In this document: in pieces, positions 47,653-57,432 of the stretch
Layout: the number at the start of each line of letters is the position of its first letter
Position numbering within the stretch: position 1 is the stretch's first letter
Assembly: GCF_002266285.1 (NCBI RefSeq)
Contig: NZ_NPMS01000001.1
Coordinates: 744,001 to 808,000, forward strand
Direction of reading: 5' to 3'
From: Virgibacillus indicus
Lineage (GTDB): Bacteria > Bacillota > Bacilli > Bacillales > Amphibacillaceae
DNA: 64,000 nucleotides
Notes under the pieces: model-generated
What the model was told of the DNA's origin: nothing
The model's input: only the letters and a program-made list of their open reading frames with translations
Database searches by the model: none
Position numbers and translations under genes: made by a program

Positions 47653-48048
47653 CTAATTACCTCCCCGTATAACACGTTGCAAACTGCCGAATTTACCATT
47701 AATCCTATCAACCAATGCCTGATAGTAGATTTGATTTTTTGCTAGGTCTGCCATCTCTTTATCCACATCTACATTATTTCCATTATGATTGTACATCGTA
47801 TTATTTTTTTCAGTGATCATATAACTTGAGTGGTAGTCTGAATTAAATCGAATATGTTTTTCATTTGTTCTTTTCGCTTCAAATGAATCTGAGATGGCAT
47901 CATTTAAAACATTTTTAAAAACGACATTTTTTGCTTTATAGTTCGGTGTATCGATATTTGAAATATTATTGGATATTGTCCGATTTTTTGCTGAAGCATA
48001 ATCAAGTGAATGTTCCAATGTTCGAATGGTTCCGCTAAATAATTCCAA
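47653..48048 (-). CDS. flgB: Flagellar basal body rod protein FlgB
   Basis: Proximal rod subunit and first gene of the fla/che operon. The product has 131 residues with LEHSLDYASAKNRTISNNIS then NIDTPNYKAKNV at the N-terminus and VDVDKEMADLAKNQIYYQAL at the C-terminus. The start codon is a TTG at 48048 with GGAGG nearby. The promoter region lies in the 793-base gap upstream. Confidence 0.95.
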   Translation of the reverse strand: MELFSGTIRTLEHSLDYASAKNRTISNNISNIDTPNYKAKNVVFKNVLNDAISDSFEAKRTNEKHIRFNSDYHSSYMITEKNNTMYNHNGNNVDVDKEMADLAKNQIYYQALVDRINGKFGSLQRVIRGGN

Positions 48049-48109
48049 TATTATTTCCTCCTATTACGTTTAATTTACAACGGTCATAAAATTAAAAACA
48101 CCTACGAAC

Positions 48110-48138
48110 ATTGTATGTTAAATTACAACCAAAGTCTA
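48110..48138 (-). promoter_or_regulatory. Candidate sigma-A promoter of the fla/che operon
   Basis: On the minus strand TAGACT (48138-48133), a 17-base spacer and TACAAT (48115-48110), predicting a transcript start near 48103 and a leader of about 55 bases. A dyad TTTTCC-TTAACA-GGAAAA at 48152-48169 lies just upstream of the -35 and could be an operator. I see no good sigma-D promoter (TAAA then GCCGATAT) here. The AT-rich sequence from 48170 to 48420 shows nothing else I can name. Confidence 0.45.
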
Positions 48139-48427
48139 TTAAATTTCGACATTTTCCTTAACAGGAAAAATAAATAGTTAAATATTACTAGGTATATTTA
48201 ATTATTAAAATGCCTTTTTTTAGGTAAAAATCTGGCAGAATTTGAATTATGAACAATGCCTTTCTCGTTTTGTGTCGAAATTCACCAGCAAAATTAATTT
48301 TTATGATTTAAAAATTTTAATGCTTGATATTGTTGAAACAATAAAAATGGATATTTTCTATCCTTATTATAATAAAATATTCTAGTTATAAATGTGAAAT
48401 ATATCACGTTTTAGTGACATTTGCAGA

Positions 48428-48690
48428 ACAAGAGCGCTAACGCCCGTTTAGCGACGTACGAACTGGACTGAACCGCAGAAGATATCAGGAAACATGCCCC
48501 TGGATAGGGGGTATGCCGACGTTGGCTTTAGCCGGTTTTAGTCGACCCTCCTTTACACCGGGGCCGATGTTGACTTTCAGCACAAGGGTATAAGTGCGAC
48601 TAAGCCTCTGGTTCCACCAATCGGCAAGTCTTCTTTATCGTACGGAGGTGAAGGAAGTTCGCTAGTCGCTGGGTGCTGGAGCCGGATGTG
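48428..48690. repeat. GC-richer foldback intergenic repeat between codY and flgB
   Basis: About 260 noncoding bases, much richer in GC than the flanks. The ends are imperfect inverted copies: GCGCTAACGCCCGTTTAGCGACG followed by TACGAACT on the left, and AGTTCGCTAGTCGC then TGGGTGCTGG on the right. Inside are further inverted blocks (GGTTTTAGTCG / CGACTAAGCC). The right end read on the minus strand begins GGCTCCAGCACC, resembling the CTCCAGCGCC-type intergenic repeats I recall from many Bacillaceae. There is no open frame or transposase. Confidence 0.7.
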
Positions 48691-48749
48691 GCTGATTTGG
48701 TTGTTTATTTATCCACAGGTCAAATATTTTATAATTTACGCTATGCTAT

Positions 48750-48793
48750 AAGAAAAGGAGAAACCCGTGATATCACAGGTTTCTCCTTTTCTT
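48750..48793 (-). terminator. codY terminator
   Basis: A perfect 16-base stem (AAGAAAAGGAGAAACC / GGTTTCTCCTTTTCTT, 12-base loop) about 50 bases after the codY stop. On the minus strand the 3' arm ends TTTTCTTATAG. It isolates fla/che from the xerC-codY transcript. Confidence 0.85.
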
Positions 48794-48841
48794 AATTTCA
48801 TTGATGAATCAGTCAGAACTTAAAACTGAGTTAATCCTTGT

Positions 48842-49621
48842 TTATCTTGTACGAAGTTTTTCCAGCTCTACCAGGAATTTATCATTAAGAACCTTAATGT
48901 AAGTTCCTTTCATTCCAAGAGAGCGTGATTCAATAACCCCGGCACTTTCCAGTTTTCTTAATGCATTAACAATAACTGATCTTGTGATCCCTACTCGATC
49001 AGCAATTTTACTTGCTACAAGGAGACCTTCATTTCCGTTTAATTCTTCGAAAATATGATCAATTGCTTCAAGTTCACTGTAAGATAGAGAACTGATTGCC
49101 ATTTGGACAACAGCTTTGCTTCTTGCTTCCATTTCTATTTCTTCCGTTTTCTCATGCAAAATTTCCATTCCAACAACAGTAGCGCCATACTCAGCCAACA
49201 GCAGGTCATCATCATTAAAGCTTTCTGTAAGTCTTCCAATCACCAGTGTGCCTAATCGTTCTCCACCGCCAATAATAGGTACAATTGTTGTTAAACCATT
49301 TTTGAATAATTCTCGGTTTTCAACAGGGAAAACAGTATGTGGGCTTTCAATGTCAAGATTAGCTGTTGTTTCATGAATACCGGAAAGCCCTTGAATGTAT
49401 TCTTCAGGGAATTGTCTTTCTTCAAGCATATTCTTCATGCGCTCATTTTCAATTTCCTGATTAATTGCAAATCCTAAAAGCTTTCCTCTTCTGCTGACAA
49501 TGTAAACATTCCCAGTTATTACATCTCTTAGTGATGCAGACATGTCGTTGAAGTTTACTGATTTTCCTGTAGCCTTTTGAAGCATTGCATTAATTTTTCT
49601 TGCGCGATCTAATAGTTCCAT
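48842..49621 (-). CDS. codY: GTP-sensing global repressor CodY
   Basis: Branched-chain amino acid and GTP responsive regulator of nutrient, competence and motility genes. The product has 259 residues: N-terminal GAF ligand domain (about 1-155) with [20 protein letters not shown], linker helix, and C-terminal winged helix-turn-helix (about 203-232) with [20 protein letters not shown]. The ATG follows AGGAGAA. Last gene of xerC-hslV-hslU-codY, the standard Bacillus cod operon. Confidence 0.97.
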   Translation of the reverse strand: MELLDRARKINAMLQKATGKSVNFNDMSASLRDVITGNVYIVSRRGKLLGFAINQEIENERMKNMLEERQFPEEYIQGLSGIHETTANLDIESPHTVFPVENRELFKNGLTTIVPIIGGGERLGTLVIGRLTESFNDDDLLLAEYGATVVGMEILHEKTEEIEMEARSKAVVQMAISSLSYSELEAIDHIFEELNGNEGLLVASKIADRVGITRSVIVNALRKLESAGVIESRSLGMKGTYIKVLNDKFLVELEKLRTR

Positions 49622-49647
49622 AATGATTCTCCTTTTTATTCATAAAG

Positions 49648-51045
49648 TTATAGTATAAATTGACTTAAGTCCTTGTTTTTAACAATAGTACTTAATTTTT
49701 CATCCACATAGGCAGGAGTGATTTCAATTTCCTCCATATTTATATCAGGGGCTTCATACGATAAATCTTCCAGTAATTTCTCTAAAATCGTATGTAATCT
49801 TCTTGCACCGATGTTATCAGTCTCCTGATTTACCTCATAGGCAATTTCAGCCAGTCTTGTAATAGCTTCGTCCGTAAAAACAACATTTATACCTTCCGTT
49901 TTCAATAACGCCTGATACTGTTTCAATAAGGCATTGGAAGGTTCCTTTAAAATTCTCTTAAAATCTTCGGTGGTCAGTTTTTCCAATTCAACCCGGATTG
50001 GAAATCTCCCCTGAAGTTCAGGGATAAGATCAGAAGGTTTTGCCATATGAAATGCACCTGCTGCAATAAAAAGCATATGATCTGTTTTTACAGGACCATG
50101 CTTTGTTACAACTGTGGAGCCTTCAACAATTGGGAGTATATCCCGCTGTACACCTTCTCTGGATACATTTGCTGAATTTTCCTGCTTTCCGGCCACTTTA
50201 TCGATCTCATCTATAAAGATAATGCCGGATTGTTCCGCGCGCGTTATTGCAACGTGTGCTGCTTCCTCCATATCGACCAGTTTCTGTGCCTCCTGCTGTG
50301 TTAAAACCTTTCTTGCCTCTGAAACAGAAAGCTTCCGTTTCTTTTTCTTTTTCGGCATGAACTGACCAAATGCATCCTGCATATTCATTCCCATTTGTTC
50401 CATTCCCGAACCTTGCAGCATATCAAACATCGAAGGGGGCATTTCTTCGATTTCTACTGTTACCATGTGATCTTCCAGTTCCCCAAGAGCTAACTTATGC
50501 TCCATTCGTTTTCTCTTATTCCTAATTTCTTCATCTTTATCTTTGTTTTTACTCTCATCATCATCATTTGTGGACTGGTCTGGAAAAAGCATTTCAAATG
50601 GATTTTTCATAGATGATTCTTTTTTAGCTTGTGGCACCAGAAGATTTACTAGCTTTTTATTTGCTTCAACCTCTGCTTTGCCTTTTACTTCTTCCATTTT
50701 TTCTTCTTTAACTATCCGTATAGACATTTCCACCAGATCACGGACCATTGATTCTACGTCACGTCCTACATAACCCACTTCCGTAAATTTAGTTGCTTCA
50801 ACCTTTACGAAAGGAGCTCCGACTAGCCTGGCCAATCTTCTGGCAATTTCGGTTTTACCTACCCCGGTTGGTCCCATCATTAAAATATTTTTAGGGACGA
50901 TTTCGTCTTTAATTGCATCATCAAGCTGCATTCGCCGGTAACGGTTTCGAAGTGCAATCGCAACAGACTTTTTGGCATTTTTCTGACCGATAATATACTT
51001 ATCTAATTGACCCACAATTTGTTTTGGAGTGTAATCTATTCCCAT
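49648..51045 (-). CDS. hslU: ATP-dependent protease ATPase subunit HslU (ClpY/CodX)
   Basis: AAA+ unfoldase that feeds substrates to HslV. The product has 465 residues. Walker A GPTGVGKT is at 58-65, Walker B in [11 protein letters not shown] (about 255), with an I-domain rich in Lys/Glu (about 110-240) and C-terminal sensor [20 protein letters not shown]. The last residues LSQFIL form the family tail that enters HslV. It starts 20 bases after hslV. Confidence 0.97.
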   Translation of the reverse strand: MGIDYTPKQIVGQLDKYIIGQKNAKKSVAIALRNRYRRMQLDDAIKDEIVPKNILMMGPTGVGKTEIARRLARLVGAPFVKVEATKFTEVGYVGRDVESMVRDLVEMSIRIVKEEKMEEVKGKAEVEANKKLVNLLVPQAKKESSMKNPFEMLFPDQSTNDDDESKNKDKDEEIRNKRKRMEHKLALGELEDHMVTVEIEEMPPSMFDMLQGSGMEQMGMNMQDAFGQFMPKKKKKRKLSVSEARKVLTQQEAQKLVDMEEAAHVAITRAEQSGIIFIDEIDKVAGKQENSANVSREGVQRDILPIVEGSTVVTKHGPVKTDHMLFIAAGAFHMAKPSDLIPELQGRFPIRVELEKLTTEDFKRILKEPSNALLKQYQALLKTEGINVVFTDEAITRLAEIAYEVNQETDNIGARRLHTILEKLLEDLSYEAPDINMEEIEITPAYVDEKLSTIVKNKDLSQFIL

Positions 51046-51065
51046 GCTTATAAAAGGCCTCCTTA

Positions 51066-51611
51066 TTATTCAAGTACCTCTAAAGTAATATGGTCATTTG
51101 TATAAACACATATTTCTCCAGCAATCTCAAGAGCCGATTGAGCAATTTCTTTAGCTGATAAATGTTCAGAATGTCTAACTAATGCTCTTCCTGCACTTAA
51201 AGCATAATTACCGCCGGATCCTATGGCTAATATTCCATCATCGGGTTCAATGACTTCTCCCGTTCCTGACAGTAAAAACATATTCTCTTTATTCATCACA
51301 ATAAGCATTGCCTCTAATTTACGCAACACTTTATCACTCCGCCACTCCTTGGCTAATTCAACTGCTGCTCTTGCCAGGTTTCCATTGAAAGTCTGAAGCT
51401 TTCCTTCAAATTTCTCAAATAATGTAAATGCATCTGCAACAGAACCTGCAAAACCCGCTAAAATTTTTCCATTATATAATGTACGGACTTTTTTTGCTTT
51501 GTGTTTCATTACAACAGCATTTCCTAACGTTACCTGACCGTCTCCACTCATGGCACATTGGCCATTATGCATAATTGCAAAAATAGTGGTAGCATGCATT
51601 TCAACTGACAA
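51066..51611 (-). CDS. hslV: ATP-dependent protease peptidase subunit HslV (ClpQ/CodW)
   Basis: Proteasome-like peptidase of the HslUV complex. The product has 181 residues with a TTG start at 51611, six bases after GAGGTG. Sequence then reads [11 protein letters not shown]. subtilis CodW likewise starts with Ser just before HATT and uses that N-terminal Ser as nucleophile instead of the usual Thr. An upstream GTG at 51620 overlaps the ribosome binding site. The body ([34 protein letters not shown]) is well conserved. Which residue is catalytic here is inferred from family knowledge. Confidence 0.94.
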   Translation of the reverse strand: MSVEMHATTIFAIMHNGQCAMSGDGQVTLGNAVVMKHKAKKVRTLYNGKILAGFAGSVADAFTLFEKFEGKLQTFNGNLARAAVELAKEWRSDKVLRKLEAMLIVMNKENMFLLSGTGEVIEPDDGILAIGSGGNYALSAGRALVRHSEHLSAKEIAQSALEIAGEICVYTNDHITLEVLE

Positions 51612-51637
51612 TCCATTCACCTCATTCTATCTGAATA

Positions 51638-52546
51638 TTAATTATGTGCTCTTGGATGACTGTTCATATACACTTCACGCAAATGATCTTTTGTTACATG
51701 TGTATATATTTGGGTGGATGATAAATTCTCATGCCCCAATAGTTCCTGCACACTCCGAAGATCAGCACCTTCATTCAATAAATGGGTTGCAAAGGTATGT
51801 CTCAGCTTATGTGGATGCACATGAACTGTCAAAGCCGCCTTTTCCACCATTTTATTAAGAATCAGCCGAATCCCTCTGGCGGTTAGAGCACCGCCTCTGG
51901 CATTTAGAAAAACTGATTCGGCAGAGTTCTTACCTTTGCTCAGCAGTTTATTTCTTCCGTCATTTATGTAACTTTCCAGAGCTTTTTCCGCAAAATTGCC
52001 AAATGGCACATAACGTTCTTTTCTGCCTTTTCCAGTTACAAATAATGTACCAATGGAAAAATCAATATCCCTTATATTCAATTGTTCACATTCACTGACT
52101 CTGATCCCTGTGCCATATAGTGTCTCCAGTATGGCTTGATTGCGCTGACCCAGCGGATCGGACAAATCATTTACTTCAAATAATTTTTCCAACTCTTCCT
52201 TATATAAGAAACCAGGGATCGGCTTATCTTTTTTTGGTAGTGTAATATTCATAAAAGGGTTAGCTAAAACCATATTTTCCCGTTCCAGAAATTTATAGAA
52301 ACTTTTTAATGACGAGATTTTTCTGGAAACTGACCTTCTGCTTAACTGTTTATTGTATAAACTCGTCAGAAAGACTCGAACAGTTCGCTGATCTGGCTGA
52401 TTTAACTGATCAATACCTTCTCCGTTCAAAAAAGAAAAAAATGTTTCCAGATCATTCAGATAATATTTCACAGTATATGGAGATGCATTTTTCTCAATCT
52501 GCAAATACTCCATAAAAGCATTGCTTTCCAATGTAAAATTATTCAA
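51638..52546 (-). CDS. xerC: Site-specific tyrosine recombinase XerC (CodV)
   Basis: Resolves chromosome dimers at dif with its partner XerD. The product has 302 residues: N-terminal SAM-like DNA-binding domain (about 1-90) and catalytic domain with Arg149 (GTGIRVSE), Lys173 (TGKGRKERY), His246/Arg249 (HKLRHTFATH), His272 (LLGHENLSS) and Tyr281 (TQIYTHV). All active-site residues are present. Start is a TTG at 52546 after GGGGTGGG. It begins the cod operon, with its own promoter in the preceding gap. Confidence 0.96.
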   Translation of the reverse strand: MNNFTLESNAFMEYLQIEKNASPYTVKYYLNDLETFFSFLNGEGIDQLNQPDQRTVRVFLTSLYNKQLSRRSVSRKISSLKSFYKFLERENMVLANPFMNITLPKKDKPIPGFLYKEELEKLFEVNDLSDPLGQRNQAILETLYGTGIRVSECEQLNIRDIDFSIGTLFVTGKGRKERYVPFGNFAEKALESYINDGRNKLLSKGKNSAESVFLNARGGALTARGIRLILNKMVEKAALTVHVHPHKLRHTFATHLLNEGADLRSVQELLGHENLSSTQIYTHVTKDHLREVYMNSHPRAHN

Positions 52547-52649
52547 TTTCCCACCCCGTTAAGCAGCAAAATAAATCATATCATAGTCAAAATCGAAAAG
52601 CAATAGACTTCACAAAATTGCAACAAAATTCTGAATTGACCTTATAGTC

Positions 52650-52658
52650 ATTATAACA
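52650..52658 (-). promoter_or_regulatory. Extended -10 promoter candidate for the xerC-hslVU-codY operon
   Basis: On the minus strand TGTTATAAT, about 100 bases upstream of xerC. The -35 region is a weak match. The rest of the 307-base gap (52547-52853) is AT-rich with no recognisable gene or repeat. Confidence 0.45.
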
Positions 52659-52853
52659 TAAATAATCTGCCTATGATACAATTTTCTAAATTTTCCATAA
52701 CCTGTATTAGTCTGTCAAGCATTTACACTTACCAATTCGCAATTATATCTGTATCAAAGTAATTAGTCAACAATAAACAATTCCATTAGTTTAGAAAATT
52801 AAATACTGCAGAAAGGTTATAAAATTATGTTTATTATTGGTATTGACAACTTT

Positions 52854-53168
52854 TTAATCAAATATCCTCAATTCATTAATTTTTTCTTTTGTTTCTTCTG
52901 TTCCTAGATTATATATTTTGCGATAAATTTCCATTAAATGATTATCATACGCTTCTCTTTCATCATCTGCACCCCATTCGTCAAATGGCTTTGCAAGGAA
53001 TTTCACTGCATCTTTTGCATTTTTATTTTTCTCCCTGAACAGATCTTCTATCTCTTCTATTTCACTTTGACTTGCAATTATTTCATATTCTATGCCACTG
53101 TCGGGAATAGACATTTCGCGAATGTCCTGTGTATCTACTGTTACAAAGAAATGTTTTTTTTCTGTCAT
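52854..53168 (-). CDS. Uncharacterised 104-residue acidic protein in the trmFO slot
   Basis: Not a family I can name. The protein is soluble and acidic, with no membrane segment. Visible features are a beta-rich start (KKHFFVTVDTQDIREMSIPD), an EYEII strand, then a helical part containing FLAKPFDEWGADDEREAYDN and LMEIYRKIYNLGTEETKEKI. I recall similar small hypothetical proteins in other Bacillaceae. The ATG has GAGGAGG eight bases upstream. It replaces trmFO, which normally lies between topA and xerC. A sigma-B-like promoter (53196-53220) suggests stress induction, by inference only. Confidence 0.8.
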   Translation of the reverse strand: MTEKKHFFVTVDTQDIREMSIPDSGIEYEIIASQSEIEEIEDLFREKNKNAKDAVKFLAKPFDEWGADDEREAYDNHLMEIYRKIYNLGTEETKEKINELRIFD

Positions 53169-53195
53169 GGTAAAAACCTCCTCTTGATAAGGAGT

Positions 53196-53220
53196 TTTCC
53201 CTTTTTACAATTGTTGAAAC
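53196..53220 (-). promoter_or_regulatory. Possible sigma-B promoter upstream of the 104-residue gene
   Basis: On the minus strand GTTTCA (53220-53215), a 13-base spacer and GGGAAA (53201-53196), close to the general-stress consensus GTTT-N13/14-GGG(T/A)A. It ends 28 bases before the start codon, leaving room for one Shine-Dalgarno sequence. A single site match like this can arise by chance. Confidence 0.4.
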
Positions 53221-53262
53221 TTCTTACGCCTTAAGTATAAGCCGTTCTTCCAAATAAAAATA

Positions 53263-53292
53263 ACTGCTCATTCACCGGGATGAACAAGCAGT
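53263..53292 (-). terminator. topA terminator
   Basis: On the minus strand ACTGCTTGTTCA pairs with TGAATGAGCAGT (two G-U pairs, 6-base loop), then TATTTTTATTTGG. The two mismatches seen on the plus strand become wobble pairs only in the minus-strand RNA, supporting a topA terminator. It lies six bases after the stop. Confidence 0.8.
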
Positions 53293-53297
53293 CTTCA

Positions 53298-55376
53298 CTA
53301 ATTTTGCGTATTTTCTTTGTAATCACAATTTGTACATTGAATTTGTGTTTCTTTTTTGCTTTTCTTTTCCACAAGCAATGACTCACATTTGGGACAAGGG
53401 CGCGAAATTGGCTTATCCCAGGAAACAAAGTCACAATCCGGAAAGCGGTCACATCCATAAAAGGTTCTGCGCTTTTTGGATTTTCTCTCAACAACATTGC
53501 CTTCTTCGCATTTTGGACATTTGACACCAATTTCTTTTAAAATTGGCTTTGTGTTTCGGCATTCCGGGAAATTAGAGCAAGCAAGAAACTTGCCATAGCG
53601 TCCCATTTTGTAAACCATCTCATGCCCGCAATTTTCACAGTCAATACCGGCAGGTTCATCCTTGATTTCAACTTTCTCCATTTCTTTTTCAGCAATTTCC
53701 AATCGCTTTTCGAAGTCCTGATAAAAGTCATCAATAATTTTGATCCATTCTCTTTTTCCTTCTTCTATTGAATCCAGATCATCTTCCATTTTCACTGTGA
53801 AATCTACATCAATGATTTTAGGGAAGAATTCTTCCACTAATTCATTTACAATACCTCCAAGTTCTGTTGGAATAAACCGTTTATTGTCTATGTTTACGTA
53901 ATTTCTCCGTTGGATGGTGTCAATTGTTGGTGCGTAAGTAGATGGCCTTCCTATCCCTAATTCTTCCATTGTTCTGACAAGTCTTGCTTCTGTATACCTT
54001 GGTGGTGGCTGCGTAAAATGCTGATTTGGGCTTATTTCTTTTGCTTTTACTTTCATTCCCACAGTTAATTCCGGCAGAAGCTTATCTTCATCTTTTTTAT
54101 TATCATCAGATCCTTCTACATACACTTTCATAAAGCCTCTAAATTTTATTTTTGAACCAGTAGACCTAAATTCCACGTCATTATTCAGCAAATGTACAGT
54201 CATTGTATCCATAATTGCAGGGGCCATCTGACTTGCTAAAAAGCGCTCCCAAATCAGTTTATATAATCTCAGCTGATCTCTGGATAAAACATCTTTTAAC
54301 GTCTTGGGATCTCTAAGTACAGATGTTGGGCGGACAGCCTCGTGTGCATCCTGTGACCCTTCTTTTTTCTTGGATGTTTTAGCAGCTCCCAAATACTCCT
54401 TGCCATATTTCTCTTGAATATAACCTTTTGCTTCTTCTTTGGCTGTTTCAGAAATACGTGTGGAATCTGTTCGCATATAGGTAATTAAACCGGTAATGCC
54501 TCCTGCTTTTTTCCCCAGATCAATACCTTCATACAACTGCTGAGCAACCATCATGGTTTTTCTGGCACGGAAATTCAGCTTTCTTGCGGCTTCCTGTTGA
54601 AGGGAAGAAGTAATAAAAGGTTTTGCGGGATTTCTTTTCCGCTCTTTTTCATTTATTTTATCGATTGTGAAGTTCTTTTCTTTCATTTTATTTAATATTT
54701 TTTTTACATCTTCTTCAGTCTTCAATTCGTGTTTTTTACCATTTATACCGTAAAAAGCGCCTTCAAACAAATCCTTGTCTTTTTGAAAATCTGCTTCAAT
54801 TGACCAGTATTCTTCCGGTATGAAGTTTTCAATTTCCTTTTCTCTGTCAATAATCATTTTTAATGCTACTGACTGTACTCTTCCTGCACTTAACCCTTTT
54901 TTCACTTTTTTCCACAGCAATGGACTAATGTTATATCCAACCAGGCGGTCCAGAACTCGTCTCGCCTGCTGAGCATCAACCAAATCTGTATCAATTGAAC
55001 GCGGATGCTTAAATGACTCTTTGATTGCATCTTTGGTAATTTCATTAAAAACAACGCGGCATTCGGAATTTTCATCTATATTTAAAATATGAGCCAAATG
55101 CCAGGCAATTGCCTCTCCCTCTCTGTCAGGGTCAGCTGCGAGGTATATCTTTTTGGCTTTTTTTGCTGCTGATCGAAGTTCCTTTAATACATCGCCTTTT
55201 CCACGTATTGTAATATATTTCAGTTTATAATTGTCTTCAGTATCAACACCCATTTGACTTTTTGGCAAATCTCGAACATGTCCCATGGATGCTTTTACTT
55301 TATATTTCTTTCCTAAATAACGTTCAATCGTTTTCGCTTTTGCGGGTGATTCTACGATTACTAGATAATCTGACAT
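53298..55376 (-). CDS. topA: DNA topoisomerase I TopA
   Basis: Type IA topoisomerase that relaxes negative supercoils. The product has 692 residues: Toprim domain with [15 protein letters not shown] and the metal motif DPDREGE (82-88), the catalytic Tyr300 in [11 protein letters not shown], and a C-terminal region (about 575-690) with three four-cysteine zinc ribbons (CENCGHE...CSNFPEC, CPKCEEG...CDRFPDC, CPKCESL...CTNC). The ATG follows AGGAGG. It has its own strong promoter. Confidence 0.98.
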   Translation of the reverse strand: MSDYLVIVESPAKAKTIERYLGKKYKVKASMGHVRDLPKSQMGVDTEDNYKLKYITIRGKGDVLKELRSAAKKAKKIYLAADPDREGEAIAWHLAHILNIDENSECRVVFNEITKDAIKESFKHPRSIDTDLVDAQQARRVLDRLVGYNISPLLWKKVKKGLSAGRVQSVALKMIIDREKEIENFIPEEYWSIEADFQKDKDLFEGAFYGINGKKHELKTEEDVKKILNKMKEKNFTIDKINEKERKRNPAKPFITSSLQQEAARKLNFRARKTMMVAQQLYEGIDLGKKAGGITGLITYMRTDSTRISETAKEEAKGYIQEKYGKEYLGAAKTSKKKEGSQDAHEAVRPTSVLRDPKTLKDVLSRDQLRLYKLIWERFLASQMAPAIMDTMTVHLLNNDVEFRSTGSKIKFRGFMKVYVEGSDDNKKDEDKLLPELTVGMKVKAKEISPNQHFTQPPPRYTEARLVRTMEELGIGRPSTYAPTIDTIQRRNYVNIDNKRFIPTELGGIVNELVEEFFPKIIDVDFTVKMEDDLDSIEEGKREWIKIIDDFYQDFEKRLEIAEKEMEKVEIKDEPAGIDCENCGHEMVYKMGRYGKFLACSNFPECRNTKPILKEIGVKCPKCEEGNVVERKSKKRRTFYGCDRFPDCDFVSWDKPISRPCPKCESLLVEKKSKKETQIQCTNCDYKENTQN

Positions 55377-55429
55377 TGTATTCCTCCTATAATGAGGCCT
55401 AAGCTAATTTAAATTGGAAATCTTCACTA

Positions 55430-55458
55430 ATATTAAATATATACGATAAATTTGTCAA
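55430..55458 (-). promoter_or_regulatory. topA promoter
   Basis: On the minus strand a perfect TTGACA (55458-55453), a 17-base spacer and TAATAT (55435-55430), about 50 bases upstream of topA. Confidence 0.7.
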
Positions 55459-55498
55459 ACATACTGTCAAAAATGATTTCTGCAAGCTTTAGCTATTT

Positions 55499-56401
55499 TC
55501 ATTTTTCGGTCTGCGCTAAATGGATACCGATTGCTTCCCAATCTTCCATAATATCCAATGGATTAAAAACTAGCTTTGCACCTTCCTGGATCATTTTATG
55601 ACAACCCCTTGTTTGGGGAATCAATGGCGACCCCGGTACAGCATACACTTCCCTGCCTTGGTCGAGTGCCTGATCAACTGTAATTAATGTACCACTTCTT
55701 TCTTTTGCTTCGATAACGAGAGTTCCAAAGCTAAGACCACTTATTATACGGTTTCTTTCGGGAAAATGATATTTTTTTGGTGGCGTATCTGGAGGGTATT
55801 CCGATATCACTAAACCTTTTTCGGAAATTCGTTTAAACAAGGGGGTGTTCTGTTTTGGATAAATATGATGGAATCCGCCACCCAGCACGGCAATTGTATT
55901 GCCGATATTGCCCAGTGCTATAGTGTGTGCATAACTGTCGATTCCTTTTGCCATACCGCTGATAATTAACCAATCATTTAATATTAGTGGTTTAACAAGA
56001 AGTTCAATTTTTCTCATTGCTTCAGGGGATGGATTCCTTGTACCAATTACACTTAATGAAGGTGTTTGGGTTAATAATGATAATTTTCCCACTGCGTATA
56101 AAACCAATGGAGGGTCCTTTATAGTTTTTAACATAGGGGGGTAGGAGTCGTCAACTATTGTGACTATAGAATACCTTGCATTATCGTTTGTAATTTGCAT
56201 TTGGATTTTCGTATTATGAATTTCTGAATAGAAAAGGCTGGCGTTATCGGGAGGTAGAGAAAACAGATTGCTGATTTGAGGGGAAGACATCGTATAAATC
56301 TGATTCAATGTGGGATCATGATAAATAATTCTTCGGAGTATACGCCGTGTTATACCGCGGCATCTATGCAGATGAATTAGCCGGTCTCTGGTGGTTTTCA
56401 A
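55499..56401 (-). CDS. dprA: DNA processing protein DprA
   Basis: Loads RecA on incoming single-stranded DNA during natural transformation. The product has 300 residues from the TTG at 56401 (AAGGAAG seven bases upstream), giving MKTTRDRLIHLHRCRG. The frame extends 21 codons upstream over the sucD terminator hairpin, which I reject. The Rossmann core carries GTRNPSPEAM, SGMAKGIDSYAHTIAL, VLGGGFHHIYPK and the conserved FPERNRIISGLS. No C-terminal winged helix is evident beyond residue 290, as usual in Bacilli. Confidence 0.93.
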   Translation of the reverse strand: MKTTRDRLIHLHRCRGITRRILRRIIYHDPTLNQIYTMSSPQISNLFSLPPDNASLFYSEIHNTKIQMQITNDNARYSIVTIVDDSYPPMLKTIKDPPLVLYAVGKLSLLTQTPSLSVIGTRNPSPEAMRKIELLVKPLILNDWLIISGMAKGIDSYAHTIALGNIGNTIAVLGGGFHHIYPKQNTPLFKRISEKGLVISEYPPDTPPKKYHFPERNRIISGLSFGTLVIEAKERSGTLITVDQALDQGREVYAVPGSPLIPQTRGCHKMIQEGAKLVFNPLDIMEDWEAIGIHLAQTEK

Positions 56402-56449
56402 CTGATCACTTCCTTTATATTTTTTGAATTTCCTCTTAATATAATTGAT

Positions 56450-56481
56450 GGAACCTGTATGCAAAACAGCTTACAGGTTCC
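56450..56481 (-). terminator. Hairpin after sucD
   Basis: Perfect 10-base stem GGAACCTGTA / TACAGGTTCC with a 12-base loop, 12 bases after the sucD stop. On the minus strand it is followed by ATCAATTATATT, with little T-tract, so it may act as an mRNA 3' stabiliser as much as a terminator. Confidence 0.5.
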
Positions 56482-56492
56482 ACTTATTTGAA

Positions 56493-57395
56493 TTAGTGCG
56501 TTTTACACTTTTCTTTAAGGCCATTTTCTTCTAAAACTTTAATCATTGTTTCACCCATTACTGCAGGTGTTTCTGCAACCTGGATGCCACATTCGTTCAT
56601 AACGCGAATCTTTTCGTCAGCAGTACCTTTACCGCCAGAAATAATTGCACCAGCATGACCCATACGTTTACCTGGAGGGGCTGTTGCACCGCCAATAAAG
56701 CCTACAACAGGTTTAGTCATATTTGCTTTTACCCATTCTGCAGCTTCTTCTTCAGCAGTTCCGCCAATTTCACCAATCATGATAACTGCTTCTGTTTCCG
56801 GATCTTCATTAAATGCTGATAATACATCGATAAAATTCGTACCATTAACAGGGTCTCCACCGATACCGACTGCAGTAGTCTGACCATACCCAGCTTCTGA
56901 TAATTGATGAACTGCTTCATAAGTCAATGTGCCAGAGCGCGAAACAACACCGATATGTCCTTTTTTGTGAATATATCCAGGCATAATACCAATTTTGCTT
57001 TCATCTGCAGTAATTACTCCAGGACAGTTTGGACCGATTAGACGTGTTTTCTTGCCTTCCATATAGCGTTTTACTTTCACCATATCCATAACTGGAATAT
57101 GCTCTGTAATACAGATCGCAAGGTCTAACCCTGCATCAACTGCTTCAAAAATGGCGTCAGCAGCAAATGGAGCAGGAACATAGATAACAGATGCAGTTGC
57201 ACCAGTTTGTTCAACAGCTTCCTGCACTGTATTGAATACAGGTACACCTTCCACTTCTGAACCGCCTTTTTTCGGTGTTACACCACCAACGATTTTTGTA
57301 CCATATTCAAGCATTTGTTTTGTATGAAATCTGGCAGTTCCGCCAGTAATTCCCTGAACAATTACCTTTGTATCTTTATTTACATATACACTCAT
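56493..57395 (-). CDS. sucD: Succinyl-CoA synthetase alpha subunit SucD
   Basis: TCA-cycle enzyme subunit carrying the CoA site and phosphohistidine. The product has 300 residues: CoA-binding Rossmann part ([16 protein letters not shown]), [20 protein letters not shown], and the active-site region [17 protein letters not shown] (about 245-262) containing the phosphorylated His. It forms an alpha2beta2 or alpha-beta complex with SucC, encoded 37 bases upstream. Confidence 0.98.
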   Translation of the reverse strand: MSVYVNKDTKVIVQGITGGTARFHTKQMLEYGTKIVGGVTPKKGGSEVEGVPVFNTVQEAVEQTGATASVIYVPAPFAADAIFEAVDAGLDLAICITEHIPVMDMVKVKRYMEGKKTRLIGPNCPGVITADESKIGIMPGYIHKKGHIGVVSRSGTLTYEAVHQLSEAGYGQTTAVGIGGDPVNGTNFIDVLSAFNEDPETEAVIMIGEIGGTAEEEAAEWVKANMTKPVVGFIGGATAPPGKRMGHAGAIISGGKGTADEKIRVMNECGIQVAETPAVMGETMIKVLEENGLKEKCKTH

Positions 57396-57432
57396 TTTTG
57401 TCCGTCCTTTCTATAAAATCTCGGTAAAATTA

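Noticed and set aside
48152..48169. CodY-binding box upstream of flgB
   Set aside because: The dyad arms TTTTCC/GGAAAA recall the CodY motif AATTTTCWGAAAATT, but they are separated by six bases instead of one, so I report it only as a possible operator.
48049..48420. Sigma-D promoter for fla/che
   Set aside because: No TAAA-N15-GCCGATAT-like pair could be found by eye on the minus strand.
53231..53530. A second minus-strand frame over the 3' end of topA
   Set aside because: It overlaps the zinc-ribbon coding part of topA in another frame and runs across the topA terminator. It has no family features.
56402..56464. Longer N-terminus for DprA
   Set aside because: The extra 21 codons cross the inverted repeat after sucD and contain the ribosome binding site of the TTG at 56401.
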